Source of the DNA: Macquaria australasica
Taxonomy: Eukaryota; Chordata; Actinopteri; Centrarchiformes; Percichthyidae
Direction of reading: 5' to 3'
DNA length: 64,000 nucleotides
Assembly (NCBI GenBank): GCA_005408345.1
Contig: SEMN01000125.1
Location: forward strand, 992,001-1,056,000
Shown: positions 1-11,602 of the stretch, one piece after another
Numbering within the stretch: position 1 is the first letter of the stretch
How the letters are laid out: each line of letters starts with the position of its first letter
Program-made: the position numbers and the translations under genes
The notes under the pieces: generated by a model
Told to the model about the DNA's origin: nothing
The model's input: only the letters and a program-made list of their open reading frames with translations
The model's database searches: none

Positions 1-1009
1 GTACAGTGCTCTTATTAGCTCACAGCACGAGACCTAAACACAAGTTGTCACATGAAACTGGTCACATCTAAATGCACTGCCTGCAGACACTTTCTTTTCA
101 GCTCATACTGATGTCTGTTACAGCGTTCCCTTCTGTCAGCTGAGCCACTTCTACCACTACTGCTAGTATTACTATTACTAGCAGCAGTTACATTAACAGT
201 GGCTGTGGAAAGAACACATGGACATCATGTTTAATACTTACTAAAGGGATATTTTGCCTTGAGTTGAATTCACTGTTTGCTGCTATCTTGTTTTTTTCCC
301 CTAAATTTGGATTTTGGGTTTCAGTAAGTGACAGTGAAGCCCAGAAGGAGCTGACGTGGGTGTAATACGCTGACACACTAGTCAATCAAATACCCAAGCA
401 TACCCCTCTTTAGGCCCCATTAACTTTTAACCATCTTTAACCAATATGCATTTTATATGCAAAATTACTTGATTTGGGTTTCAATACTTTTCTTGCAGCC
501 TGCATCTAGAGGCCAGAAGAGGATCTGCAGCTCAACACTTCTGCACTAGATTCCAAATCCAGTCATGATGGTTTGCTGCATGGATATTAATATCAATATC
601 AGAGTGCACAGAAAAAGAGCAGAAATGTCTTAGAAAAGAAGGTTTAAACTAACACAACATGAAATATCTCTCAATATCCACAGAAGTGATTACAGTGACT
701 ATACAGGGCGAAAAAGAACATCCACAGCATAATGCGGTGGTTCACAGGGGACTGTACTCACATTTACAAATGAATGTTTGACAGCTGGCCATAAAAAATC
801 TCGACAGAGTGAAATGCAAAAAAAGGGTGTTGAGGAGCATGAAGAACCTTTGCTCCCAATTCACAAGGAAGGAGAGCAGCACAGTACTGGTGATGGTGTT
901 GGTCATGCTGCCAGAGTGTGTCTTACAGGACAAAAACACCCAGTGCTCTAGATAGTAGCATCCCTAAGGGGGATACGCTCACTGTTTCAACATAACAAGG
1001 AGCCCTGCA
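1..1009. other. unique non-coding stretch
   Basis: I see no gene, tRNA or clear repeat here. The ORFs (65 codons at most) have no recognisable domain or flanking splice sites. Short triplet-like runs (ctac/tact around 150-190) are too short and irregular to call as a microsatellite. Confidence 0.5.
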
Positions 1010-1260
1010 GCCCAGTCGGAGGCGCTCCGAGAATTAATAATTGTCTGAATAGGATGGAATTACAATCGATCAGTTGTAGCATGAAAAAGAAAACAGATCG
1101 TCCTGACAGGCCCCTGAGCGATGAGTTATGGCAGAGACACTTTCCTTGCAAAGCCGCGACAAATTCAACTCAGGTGCTAAACAGCAGCCGCAGTGTGTTT
1201 TATTGATAAACAGCTGCCTGGGTCGATGCAGGTGATGTCGTGTATGTTGCATTATAGTTA
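1010..1260. promoter_or_regulatory. candidate cis-regulatory block (enhancer-like)
   Basis: This is a repeat-free block with more mixed composition than its AT-rich surroundings. It packs homeodomain-like attaataatt (1033-1042), a forkhead-like ataaaca next to a CAGCTG E-box (1205-1216), and a CAGGTG E-box (1229-1234). The minus-strand ORF across it has no domain and no splice sites. I infer a conserved non-coding element from texture and motif density only. The motifs are short and common, and no alignment was possible. Confidence 0.25.
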
Positions 1261-1899
1261 CAGATGTGGAGGAAGTCATTACAACATGTTAAAGGTAAAC
1301 CACTGAAGCAAAAAACACAGTTAATACCGTAACAAAAAAAAATATCAAAATAACAAAATAATATCAAAACAGAAAAATTAAATACATTTTTAAAAAGGTG
1401 TGAATATGTATGGAAGAGGTCTTTGGTGGCTCGTGTAAATGGATTACATTAAAAAATTTTGAATTCCATTGGCAGGAAAATGTTACATAAATGGGGACTT
1501 AAATGACATTAGTAGGAAATTATGTTAACAGGATAAATACACCATTAACATCATTATTACATTAATGGTTTATTATGTTAATGTGAATCCATTCCACTAA
1601 AAGCAGTGCTATTCAGAGAGGCAATTCTTTTGACTGCTCCAAATGTGAATGTGTGAAGCAAGGCCCCTTTGTCTAAATAAATATTTAACAAAACGCTGTG
1701 ACGTAAGAACATTAATCAACACGATACACATGAGTTAAAAAATTATGTTCATTATGCCATGATGTCAGCCGTAAGACCATCGCTCATTCACACAAATGTG
1801 TAAGAACTAACAGATGAATGCAGAATTCATAGTGATCTCATGAAATTAAATGCAATATGTTAAACCTATTAACGCTGATCTCTTTGCCAGACTATGAAA
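1261..1899. other. AT-rich non-coding stretch
   Basis: No gene is visible. From 1490 to 1590 several near-palindromic 'attaatgg/ccattaa' words occur in AT-rich sequence. This may be an old MITE remnant, but no terminal repeats could be paired. Confidence 0.4.
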
Positions 1900-2245
1900 T
1901 GGTAAAGAGGTATTTATGGCTGCTGAGGACACAGTTACCTCAAATCCTCTCAGTGAGCGTCAGCAGTAAATTTGGATATCGATCGCACACATTCAAACAA
2001 AGGTTTGCTTATTTCTGAGCTGATATGTGAAGCACATCTCCCAGAAAGCTGATAAATCCATGTCTGATTGCTCACAGAATATGAATGGGAACAGCATCTC
2101 GGTGTCCTGAGAGGGTGTTTATCAGCAGCTGTGATTTCATTCTGCGGCAGGGTTCAAAATAGTACAAGATATAATAGACGTGATAGTGTCATTTCAGAAG
2201 AGCTGCGGCAATGATGACCTGAGCTGTAAAGGAAGAAATGTTGAA
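1900..2245. promoter_or_regulatory. candidate cis-regulatory block
   Basis: This is a repeat-free block of balanced composition with a SOX-like motif (aacaaag near 1996), a CAGCTG E-box (near 2127) and several GATA/TTATC words. No frame is open through it. It looks like a teleost conserved non-coding element, but that is inference from texture. A multi-species alignment would decide. Confidence 0.22.
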
Positions 2246-3795
2246 AGTAGCGCTAAAAGCTTTATACAGCACCCTTTTAAAAATGCCCTTTAACACTAAT
2301 AAAAGACCTGTTCACAATGTGCCTTACATCTCTGGCTGCATTTGTCGTTAGGTATATTCTGTGTATTTTTCTTATACTCACAGCGATATGTGTCCAGTGC
2401 AGCTTCAGTAGAGTTGGATAACGTAAAACTCAGAGTCCAAAACATAAATGGTAAATGTCACATTTTTGTGCCAGTTGCTCAAATTGAAAGAGCAAGGACT
2501 TCCACCTGGAGTGACCAAGTCTTAAACAGTTAATCGCATGTATGAAAAAGTTGCCTTTTCCATGCAATCAGTAATACTTTTGCTATCTTCATATATATGT
2601 GTGACTGTTTGTTAAATAGGGCAAGTTCACAGCCCTTTTCTGGGAGCTGGTGACTAACTGAAGAAGAATTAGATGAGGCAGGTAAAGGGAAAGGTGGTAA
2701 CCGAAAAAGTTAAAGCTGCACTAATCAATATTTTTTATAAACAATGGGTCAAATTACTGTGTATTGTGAATGGGTGGCTCAAACCAAAACAGAATTATCC
2801 CCTGACTCTGCAGTTTCCCTCAGCGCTTATGAAGCATTTTAGCATCTTTGGTCTTTTCTGTCTCTGACTGACATATCATAAAGCTCAGGACAGACAGACA
2901 CGGCCAGAACAAGTTTCCCCTCCATTTTCTTGGTTACCAGGGTGACGAGCCCCATCTAATCCATGATTGGTTGCCTGAAAAAAAGCGCCAGTGACGACAC
3001 CAGCGCCTTTCTAAGAAGTTCAGAGATTTTCATCTAGAAGCGCTCAGAAAAGACGCTATGTGGACACAGGCCGTTATGTTTCACAAGGCAAATGTTTCTG
3101 ACTATCTGCTAACTGACTGAATGATTTTCCCTTTAATGCATAAACTGCAAAACTCATATATAAACGCTGACTCACAAACTTTTCAGAAAACAGAAGTTTG
3201 TTTTGACATCATATGTGGTTTTGTGGGGTCTGAGTACCTGGAATGCTAATATGGTACATGAACTTTGTATGAACCCATTGTACACAAACAAAAACATTCA
3301 GACAAGACATTCAAAATGTAGTTCACGCGGGTCCAATGAGAACGTAAGTGCTTGAAGGCTTTGAATTCAAAGCTTCTGCTCAGCCTTGTGTTCCTCTTGT
3401 ATTATATCTCACAATATTTTGCTGTAGCTCACTGTGGCTGACAGGTACGTGCACCTGAAACATGAAATCAGCTAAAAGTATACAGTGCAGCTGTAAAAAT
3501 GTATTCCACTCAGATCCAAACATTTCTGTTGTCCCATAAACTTTAATCTCCAAGTACAACTGAGGCACTACTCTACCTTCCCCTGCAAGCTCTCCAGCCA
3601 TGAGAGACTTACATAACAACCATGTCATTAAAAGAGCTACCTTTAAAAAAAGCCCAAAGCACACTGATTAAAATAGCCTACTTGATTGATGACACTATGC
3701 ATGCAGCTTTCCATGTAAGGTGTCGTGTTTACCTGCAGGGTGGCAGTGACAACACCAGAATATAGACTGGTTGAGTCAGAGGAAGCACAGCATGC
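2246..3795. other. non-coding stretch, possible old repeat at 2.9-3.07 kb
   Basis: No gene is recognised. At 2880-3070 an unusual GC-richer segment contains ggttaccagggtgac (X-box-like), attgg (inverted CCAAT) and repeated agcgc words. It ends with 'gctatgtggacacagg', which recalls an interspersed teleost repeat, but I cannot define its ends. The ORFs at 2342-2867 and 3380-3664 have no domain. Confidence 0.35.
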
Positions 3796-4739
3796 ATGGG
3801 GCTGGGTACTGTCTGGAAATGTTCAATACTAGTTGATACAGTGCTTGAGTTTTGTGCCAATATGAAAACTTTTGATATTTTACTTTGAGAAACAAACATT
3901 TTTCTAAAAAGCCTCTTTTTCATTTAACAAAAGAAGACAATGTTCTCAAATTGTAAAGTTATAATGCTTGAGAGGTAATTATTAAGTAATTACCTCTCTA
4001 TATAGTAAGCTAGTTTTTATTATTTCACAGGAAACGATGCTGCATGCAATCCAGCGTTTGTAATTTTATGTCAGTGATATCAGCCTCACTATTTACTCTT
4101 TACTCTCCACAGCCGTGTCAGAGATGTTACTGCTAATGCAAACCCCACATTTCCAACTGCAGCTGCTTCTCATTAAAAGCATTCAACCGACGTTAGCGCT
4201 GACCACGCATTTTCATCAAAAATGTGTCTACAAAACAAGACATGGTCATTTTCTGCATATCTGAGCAAGGTAACTAACTCCACTTTGCTCTGGTGTTGGA
4301 AAACTTCTCGCACCGTGTACGGTATGAAATCAGATCACGATTGCTCATTGAATAATGAAAAAAAAAAAAACACCAATCATTGACTGACTTGTATATTAAA
4401 ACAACATGGGTTTGTTTGGCTGCACTGTAAACAGAAACTCCAGTTGCTCTTCTGTTTTATTTCTGACAGAGTAGCTGCTCAAGGGACCTGAAACCTGTAG
4501 TATTAAACCGCACTTGCTGTTCCCAACAGTAACCACAGGTGTCATTTGATGTTGTCTCAAAACAAGCAGTCGTGCAAGAACTTCGCCTAAATAAAATAGT
4601 CTAAATTTGGCAAAATTTTGATTTATATCCAATCAAAGATTCAATACCAGCTTTTGGTACTTGACAGTTTTTGATACCTGGTGCGACTGCAACATTTCAC
4701 TTAGTATAAAAAAAGCAATGAGGTTTGATACCCAGCCAT
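3796..4739. mobile_element. MITE-like element with 'GGGCTGGGTA' ends
   Basis: The left end reads atggggctgggtac and the right end gatacccagccat, whose reverse complement is atggctgggtatc, so the ends form a short imperfect terminal inverted repeat about 940 bp apart. The interior next to each end has the 'gtacttgacagt.. gataccc' texture of a teleost non-autonomous DNA transposon. A partial relative lies at 34068-34265 and shares the word tttaacaaaagaag plus the right end. No transposase is present. Target duplications could not be identified, so the exact limits are approximate. Confidence 0.55.
3970..3998. repeat. perfect 12-bp inverted repeat, 5-nt loop
   Basis: The arms gagaggtaatta (3970-3981) and taattacctctc (3987-3998) are perfect reverse complements around the loop ttaag. 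The hairpin lies inside the MITE-like element at 3796-4739, so it probably belongs to that element rather than to a gene. Confidence 0.85.
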
Positions 4740-6362
4740 TAACCACAATAGCGAGTTGATATTGAGAACTCCCACTGGCCACATGCTTACTGAACTACTG
4801 AAATCAGAAAGGTGTGTTCATGTCATTGCAAGGCGATGTAGAAGTTTTGGTAACCAAATAAGTATTTTGTCTTAAATTAGCTAAATAAATGGGAACTTTT
4901 TCAATGTCTACAACTGCTAAGGGTTGGTGATGGGACACATTGGTTCATGGAAGGCTAACATCACAGCCATGATCATGTACTATGTACCAGCTCAAGTTAC
5001 TCATGAGTAGACAGAGTGCATCCCAAAAAAACACAAAACCTAAATGTGATTAACTTGCAAGCACTTTAGACTAAACAAGATTCCCCCTGCAGGGATTCTG
5101 ATACAGTCCATGCAGGGAAGTACTGCTAATTTGAGAATTTAAAAAGTTCTGTCCGTTTTAACCAGCATGTGCACAGACTGTCAATCATAAAAAGATGTCA
5201 AGCTTGATGCACTAAAACATGTTAGCATTAAGCATTTCCTCAGACTGTCCTCCCTCTCACCATTAGTGTCAGTTTGAATTCTCAAATCTGAAGCCAAATT
5301 TGTAAGGACAATTTCAGCTCCATCTGCTTCAGCAGGGTTTCTCAGATGCAACAAACGGAAGACTGTGATTGCACCAATCAGCTGAGCTCAGACACACTTT
5401 ATATATTTATATAGTAGATACATTGTTTTTGTGTATTCTGGCACCTGTTTCAGGACTGATCCCAGCAGGAAACATATGCCTCTATCAAAATCATCAAATT
5501 CATCACAGTTTCTCATCTGTGCACCTGAGTTGTAGACAAAAACAATTTTACTTTGTTACTGATACAACAGCTTGTGTTATAACAACTCCCCGATACAGAA
5601 TCCAGACAAAGTAGCTCATCACTTTGCTGTCTGAGGAAAGCGCCAATGACATCTCTCCCTTTCACAACAGCATCCACTCTCTTAGACATTAATTTGGGGT
5701 TTTGTGACAATGAGATTGAAATCTAAAAGAAGATATAAAACTAGTGCTTTCATGCTGTATAATTGTTGACCAAAGACAGAAACCCAAACAAGCTGTTCAG
5801 ACGAAATCGCTCATTACTTTGTCATCTGAGAAAAAGCAAAGATCCAAAGACCACTCTGCCTTTCATGCCAGTTTAGTACTTTCATTTTGTGATTTTTTCA
5901 TCTTCTGTTGATCCCCATTTATCACAACACCTCCCCTGCAGCTGAAGCAGACTTTGTTTCTTCCTCAAAGGCAGGCATGACATTAGGGAATTAAACTGAA
6001 ATGTCCTCTTACAAGACAATCTTGACCACTGAACTGCTGTCAGCTGGTATGCTCTGTGCCTCTGCGTTTGACTCTTTTGCCCCGTCAATATCCACATGAC
6101 ATTTATGAAGGACGGGTGGTAAACCTCCGGGGTTACGTAAACACACAGCGCTGACCATGACAGCACTCGCACAACACATCCCACCTCTCATGCAAACAAC
6201 ACATGATCACACATACCACACATGATGTCTCGCACTGGCATACAGTGCACACACTGAACCTGCTGTGTCACATGACTTGGGTGTCACCCTGTTTGTCAAG
6301 GAACTCCAGTTACTTCACTCCTGTTTGTCCTCGTAGCCAAGTTACAGGATGACCAAGTAGTG
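4740..6362. other. unique non-coding stretch
   Basis: No gene, RNA or clear repeat is recognised. The ORFs of 60 to 100 codons (for example 5882-6184 minus) overlap each other in different frames and lack domains or plausible splice sites. Confidence 0.45.
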
Positions 6363-6575
6363 CTGCTGAAATGATTAATCGATTACAAATTTGATTATTT
6401 ATTAATTGTTTTGGTCATTCATCAAGGAAAACTGCTGTTCAAGTTTATCAAAAATTTGTATTTATATAATCATTATTTGAATTCTTTGGTAATAGAACTG
6501 TTGATCAGACATTTTAGATTAAAAACAATATCTGCTAATCTGAGAAATAATCAACAGATTAATCAATAATAAAAA
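6363..6575 (+). mobile_element. decayed MITE, TAGGGCTGCAACTAACG family (copy 1)
   Basis: The text 'tgctgaaatgattaatcgatt .. aatcaacagattaatcaataat' matches the ATCGATTAATC-rich ends of the family seen at 36215, 45375 and 62760. The terminal gttgcagccct is missing on the right and the interior is diverged. It is non-coding. Confidence 0.6.
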
Positions 6576-7225
6576 CACCAAACCAAATTAAAGCCTTTCT
6601 TTGGTTCTTTCTTCCTCCTGCCAAAAAGAGTTGGTACATTTTGATAATCAATGTCCCTTCAAAGCCTGTGTGAAACTGTGCCAATACCTTTAAAGTCAGA
6701 CATCAAACTGTCACTGGGGATTCTTCAGACATTTACCCTGTCGCTAGCTCACCCTGAGTCATGATTGGTTGACAGTGATCTTCGTAATTGCCTATTGATA
6801 ACCTGATTACCTAAATGAGCAATCTTATGTTTTTTGGAGGGGGAAAGAACAAAGAGACTTGATTTGGAATGATGTTTAAGGCCCAAATGCACTGAAAGCG
6901 ATAATTGACGTGCGATAATTGGTGCTCCTACGGCGCACTGCAGGCTTCAGATTTGAATGCCAACACCACAGAAACAGCAGTATTTTGGGAAAAGGTTGGT
7001 ACTGCGGCAGCAGAAATAACAGCTTTGGTCACTGGGTCCTCATTTGACACTTCAAAATCAAAACAAGGTCAGAGTAGGCGCGTCACGGCAGTTTGAAACT
7101 GGTTTGAAACAGTTTGATTCTGTCGTCAGTTAAACATTCTGTTGCGAGCAGCAACCACAACTGGGACAGTTCCATAACAGTTTAACTGACATAGTTAGAT
7201 CTACCATTTTGTCAGATCTGTGCCC
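6576..7225. other. unique non-coding stretch
   Basis: No gene is recognised. The plus ORF at 6905-7096 has no domain. The repeated words 'gtttgaaactggtttgaaacagtttgattc' mark a short local duplication near 7095-7125. Confidence 0.4.
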
Positions 7226-7690
7226 AACAAATATCTGCTGTGTCTCAAATTGCGTATTTCCGTACTTGCACTTAATATTTGTGTGCAAGTACATAAGTGC
7301 GTACACACTGACAAGTATGGCAAAATGCAGTGTACTATGAGTACCCGGATGATGTACTCATAACGGTCAGAAAGCTGAGTGTGGAACGCTGAACACTTCT
7401 CACCCTCAACGGTCGCCATCTTGGCTACGTAGCGGAAGGGGAGGGACCACCAACGTATGAAAATGGCGGCCGCGGTTGCGATTGTTACGGTTACAAGTAA
7501 AAGCACGTTCATTTTTTACTCATTTTTAATATAACTGAATTGAAGTCAAGTGAGCAAACAAGTTGGCAGATATTTCGGCGTGCGGCAATCGCGGTAAATG
7601 TTGGTGATAATGCTCCACCTGGTTGCAATCCGCCATTAAAAAGAAGAAGAAGACGCGGTCAAAGGTTGCGATCGTCATTCTTCTTTTTTT
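7226..7690. mobile_element. teleost MITE fragment with YY1-like motifs
   Basis: It starts 'ctgtgtctcaaattgcgtatttccgtacttgcac', the kind of end seen in abundant fish MITEs with TGTCTCAA termini. A matching inverted end is not found downstream, so the copy is partial. The interior carries cgccatcttgg (7415-7425) and, in the opposite orientation, aaaatggcggcc (7459-7470), both close to the YY1 consensus, and later a run of gaagaagaagacgcggt. The ORF at 7201-7512 minus spans this repeat and is not credible as a gene. Family name not assigned. Confidence 0.5.
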
Positions 7691-9178
7691 TTTTACAATA
7701 CCTTTAGTCTATCTCTTCTTTTGATTTGTAATCACTATCAGTGAATTTGTCGTGTTTTCACAGTTTCACAAACCCCAAAAATGTCAAAGGCCAACTTCTG
7801 AAGCTCGCTGCACAGCCACGCACCTGCACGCATAGTGAGGGCATAAGAGATTTGTTTCTTGGTTGTTTCAGTGAATACTTCCAACACAAAATATCATACA
7901 AAACGTACACTCTAATCTAACAAACGTATAAACAGACTACTTGACTAGATATAAAGTAGGTGGTCAGCAAGCTTTTGCTACAAAATATTAGCACACAACA
8001 AAAAGCATGTAAAAAAATTCCTCATCTAAAGTTAAAAAATAAAAGTCTCAAAAATCAGTCACAGCTGCATGAAATCCTGTTGCTTTTTGACACAATTAGG
8101 ATGTTGCTAGTTGCAAATGTGCACTTTGAAGAGCGTGCCAGATGAACGCCAGTGAAAGCTCTTGATGACAGTGAACATTCAATAGAGCAAGGTAAACATA
8201 CTCAACTTCCAAAAGAGGTTGAAGGTAATATGTTTCCAGCCGACTCTATTATGTAAGACACAGTATAAAAGAGGCGTCTCAGCTGCGCTCTTGTTATGTG
8301 TTCAATTATTATCCAATGACTCTGCCAAGGCTAAAATGAATGTGGTAATGATTTACTGAAGTTAAATTGCTACACATGGCACTTTGACATTTCTTTTTAT
8401 TGATGATGGACTGATCAATGTGTCACCATCACCGATAAGCCACACCCCCGTCTGACTGTGACTGATGTTTTAAAAAAAGCAGAGCTGCTGGTTTCGACCG
8501 CAACTCTTATCTCCGATGAATAGCAGGAATTTGTCTTTGTATCGTTTGCCACTGCACACCCTGCCTGTGTTTTAACAGATGTGTAGTAGACAGTGTGTTT
8601 CTAAATGATTTGGCGAGTGGGTGTTCTCTCAGTCAAAGGTCACGTCTATTTAAAGGGTTTTTCCAGATGAAATGTGTTTGAAGTGCTGCGAGGGAGGGCG
8701 GGGAGGAGTGCTGCCAGTGCAGTATGGGGAAACACAGCAAGGTCATTCCCATTCAGAGCACACTGTACATGTTAAACAAAGTATGTGAGTGTGAGTGTGT
8801 ACAGTATTAGGCATGAAAAGAGATGGAGAAAGCAATCATGCTTGCATTTACAGTATGCGTGGGTGAGAGTGCAAGAGAGTGTGTGTTTGTGTGTGAATCC
8901 TAGCACCGTGTTGACACTCTGCTAAAGTTTTACTGCAGGTGAGCAAACATCACCAGTATTAAAATCTTTGGTAAAAACAAAAAAAAAGCTAATTTAAAAT
9001 GCACTCACAGTTGAAGTTATTTTGAACGCTGTGGCTACATGTGACCTTTTCAAGTCTAAAAAGCAGAAGGCAGAGTGCAAACCTTAATTGGAAAAAAAAT
9101 TACAATAAAAAGCCAAATGACTCTTCTCTTCCTGGCAAAATGACCCAACACTGCCAAAAAACTCAACATTTGTCCAGT
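7691..9178. other. non-coding stretch with weak GT-rich patches
   Basis: No gene is seen. Short GT-rich runs (8786-8800, 8878-8896) are imperfect microsatellites. The plus ORFs at 7960-8145 and 9041-9247 have repetitive lysine/glutamine-rich translations from AT-rich DNA and no domain. Confidence 0.4.
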
Positions 9179-9671
9179 TTAAAGGGCAACTCTGGTATTT
9201 TTAAATCTGGGACCTATTTTTACAAATTCTGGGGTCGAAATGACTAATACTTAGTTTTGGAATTGGTCGAGTAGATCGCCTCCGCCGGCGTCCTTTTTGT
9301 TTAACTCAAGGAAAAGTCTCGCTCTGAAATCTCGTGAGAGGTTGAGTTGTTGCAGGAAGACGAAAGGATCTTACTCTGTAACTAAAAGGTCTGTCTCTGT
9401 AGGGATCCTTTCCATAATGTTGTCAGACACTTAGAATAACAGTCTGAGCCTGTCAGTGGCAAAAACAAGCACTTTTAGTGGACGTACTTTTCACGGGCAC
9501 AGTTGCCTGCAAGGATTACATTGCAGCCATTGCAGCCCGTTCCTGGATGCCAGCGAAGGCGATTTACTGGACCAATTCCAAACCTTTTGGTACGTATTAG
9601 CCATTTAGACCCCAAAATTAGTAAAAAAAAAAAAAATAGAGCCCAGGTTTATGTGCCGGAGTTTCCCTTAA
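9179..9671. mobile_element. Kolobok-like MITE flanked by TTAA
   Basis: A 485-bp element (9183-9667) lies between two TTAA tetranucleotides (9179-9182 and 9668-9671). Its left end agggcaactctgg and the reverse complement of its right end, gggaaactccgg, start terminal inverted repeats that stay recognisable for about 45 bp ('..ctgggacctattttt' versus '..cctgggctctatttt'). A TTAA duplication with purine AGGG termini is typical of the Kolobok/T2-MITE group. piggyBac also uses TTAA but normally starts CCY. It is non-autonomous: the 78-codon ORF inside is not a transposase. Confidence 0.75.
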
Positions 9672-9770
9672 AGCCTGGCTGGTCATTTAAAATCTGTTGG
9701 AGAGCTCACACACCAACACCAGTCACTTCCTTTCACTAATTTGATAACAGACTCCTACAAACACAGAAAT

Positions 9771-9805
9771 GCACGCACGCACACACACACACACACACAC
9801 ACACA
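9771..9805. repeat. (CA)n microsatellite with CGCA start
   Basis: Two gcac/gcac units run into an uninterrupted CA tract of about 12 units. Confidence 0.95.
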
Positions 9806-11560
9806 TCTGCCAAGAACTAAATGACACTTTGGTGCATGGCCTAATGTTTAAATAAAACTCACCTAATTGAGTTTAACAATGCCACAGCTGCAAAAGGGGT
9901 CCTGATTTGGCCACAGCACAAAAGTAGGTTAAAGCATTATCACTGTTGGTTTTCGGCAGCCTGCAGAGTGGGCCGCTGGCACCGCAGCTCCGGTTATTTA
10001 ACAGCCACTGAAAGTCCGAAGAGCTCCCTGATGATGTTTTCAGCCTCCAGCTCTCACCAACCGCATAGAAATATTTTTTTACAACAAAACAGCAAAGATT
10101 CTCAAAGCAAAATCTTAATGTATTAGTGCTTAACAACTAGTCAATGCATTGATTAGTTCATTAACAAAAAGTAAATGAATGCCAAACATTTGCTGTTTAC
10201 AGTTCTACAAAAGTTCTTGCTATTCTAACATTACTGTAAATTGAATGTGTATTTTCTGTTACTGTTTTAGGACATAAACTGAGATAACTTGAAGCGCATC
10301 TTTCATTATTTTGAACGTAATAGTGATTATACTACAATAATTTCTACTATAAACAGTAGTGAATGTATTGTCTAATAATTAGAGATTTACATGACATAAA
10401 CGTACAATTTAAGCTATAGAAATTTCAATAATCTATAAATTGATATCGCGGTTTATATTAATTATTAGTCTTCGGTCCATGAAAACGAATAATCAAAACT
10501 CTTTTTTATACAAAAAATGGTTATGGTAGATTATAACCACAGATAACAGATCTGAAGATTTGGACATAGTTTCACAATGATCAGACGTACTGCCCAAAAT
10601 TAAAACAAAAAAAGTAATTTTATGTTTAGTCAAAAATTAGATTTAGTCATTTTATATAGCCAGTGTTGGGTCAGAGGAAGAAAACAGGACAAAACTAAAG
10701 CTTTGCCAAAAGAAACATTTGTTCTAAATAAATGTGACAGAAAGAAGTATGTGATTTTGTGAGAAGCTCATCATTTAGTTGCAGTGCAGGTCGTATGCTA
10801 TTTTAAAGTCTGCCGGAGTCATTAACAAATCAACAAATCATAATATTTTAAAGGTTATTTGACCGAGCAATAAAAGGAAACTTTAAATCCACTTATCATC
10901 CCACTCTGACCAGTTAGCTGTATGATAAATAGCACTACAGAAGAGTGGATCATCTCTGGCTTCCTTTGGTAGAATTTGGCTCTGGAGGACCACGATGCAA
11001 ACTGTAGAGCTCACTATTTTGACCAAGGCAAAGCTGGGCTGCACACATACAGAGAGATAACAACACCATATAAACTTCTATTTGTTATCAAGCATGCTAC
11101 CTTATATCAGTCCAAGAAACATCTGCGAGACATTTTGTGTTGCTCGGTTAGTGGCTGGCAGTTGAGACAGAGCAGCCCTGCCAGCAGCACTGTAACATTA
11201 GAGCCCACTTCCACCTTGTTCTGCCACTGGCACTGCAAAAATAAAACTATGAAAAGATGCAGGAAGCTTCCTCGGCATAATGAAAAGCAGAAAACAGAAA
11301 GCTCAGAATGTTTTCTCTACTTTTTCTATTTTTTTTAATTTATTTATTTTTTTTACCTGTGTCCATACGGTCACTGCTGTGGCTTCATTATTTTTGTTCC
11401 CCTCCAAGCTTGTGAATGTGGGCGAGCGCTGTATGTCCTGCACGCTCTTCCTGTCTGTAACAAGGAGGAGGGAGTGCCAGCACGCTAGCTCAGTCCTATA
11501 ACTGGCCGGGGGGTAAAGAGATGGAATACAATCTGACCACTAGAAACACACAAAGTCAAA
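9806..11560. other. AT-rich non-coding stretch
   Basis: No gene is recognised. The region 10130-10700 is strongly AT-rich with many short inverted words. The 120-codon plus ORF at 10976-11338 has no domain and ends in a T-rich run; I treat it as chance. Confidence 0.4.
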
Positions 11561-11602
11561 CGCACACACATGCACACACATGCACACACACACACACACA
11601 CA
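11561..11602. repeat. (CA)n microsatellite interrupted by TG
   Basis: Three blocks of CA repeats are separated by 'tg' interruptions that are spaced regularly (cgcacacaca, tgcacacaca, tgcacacaca...). Confidence 0.95.
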
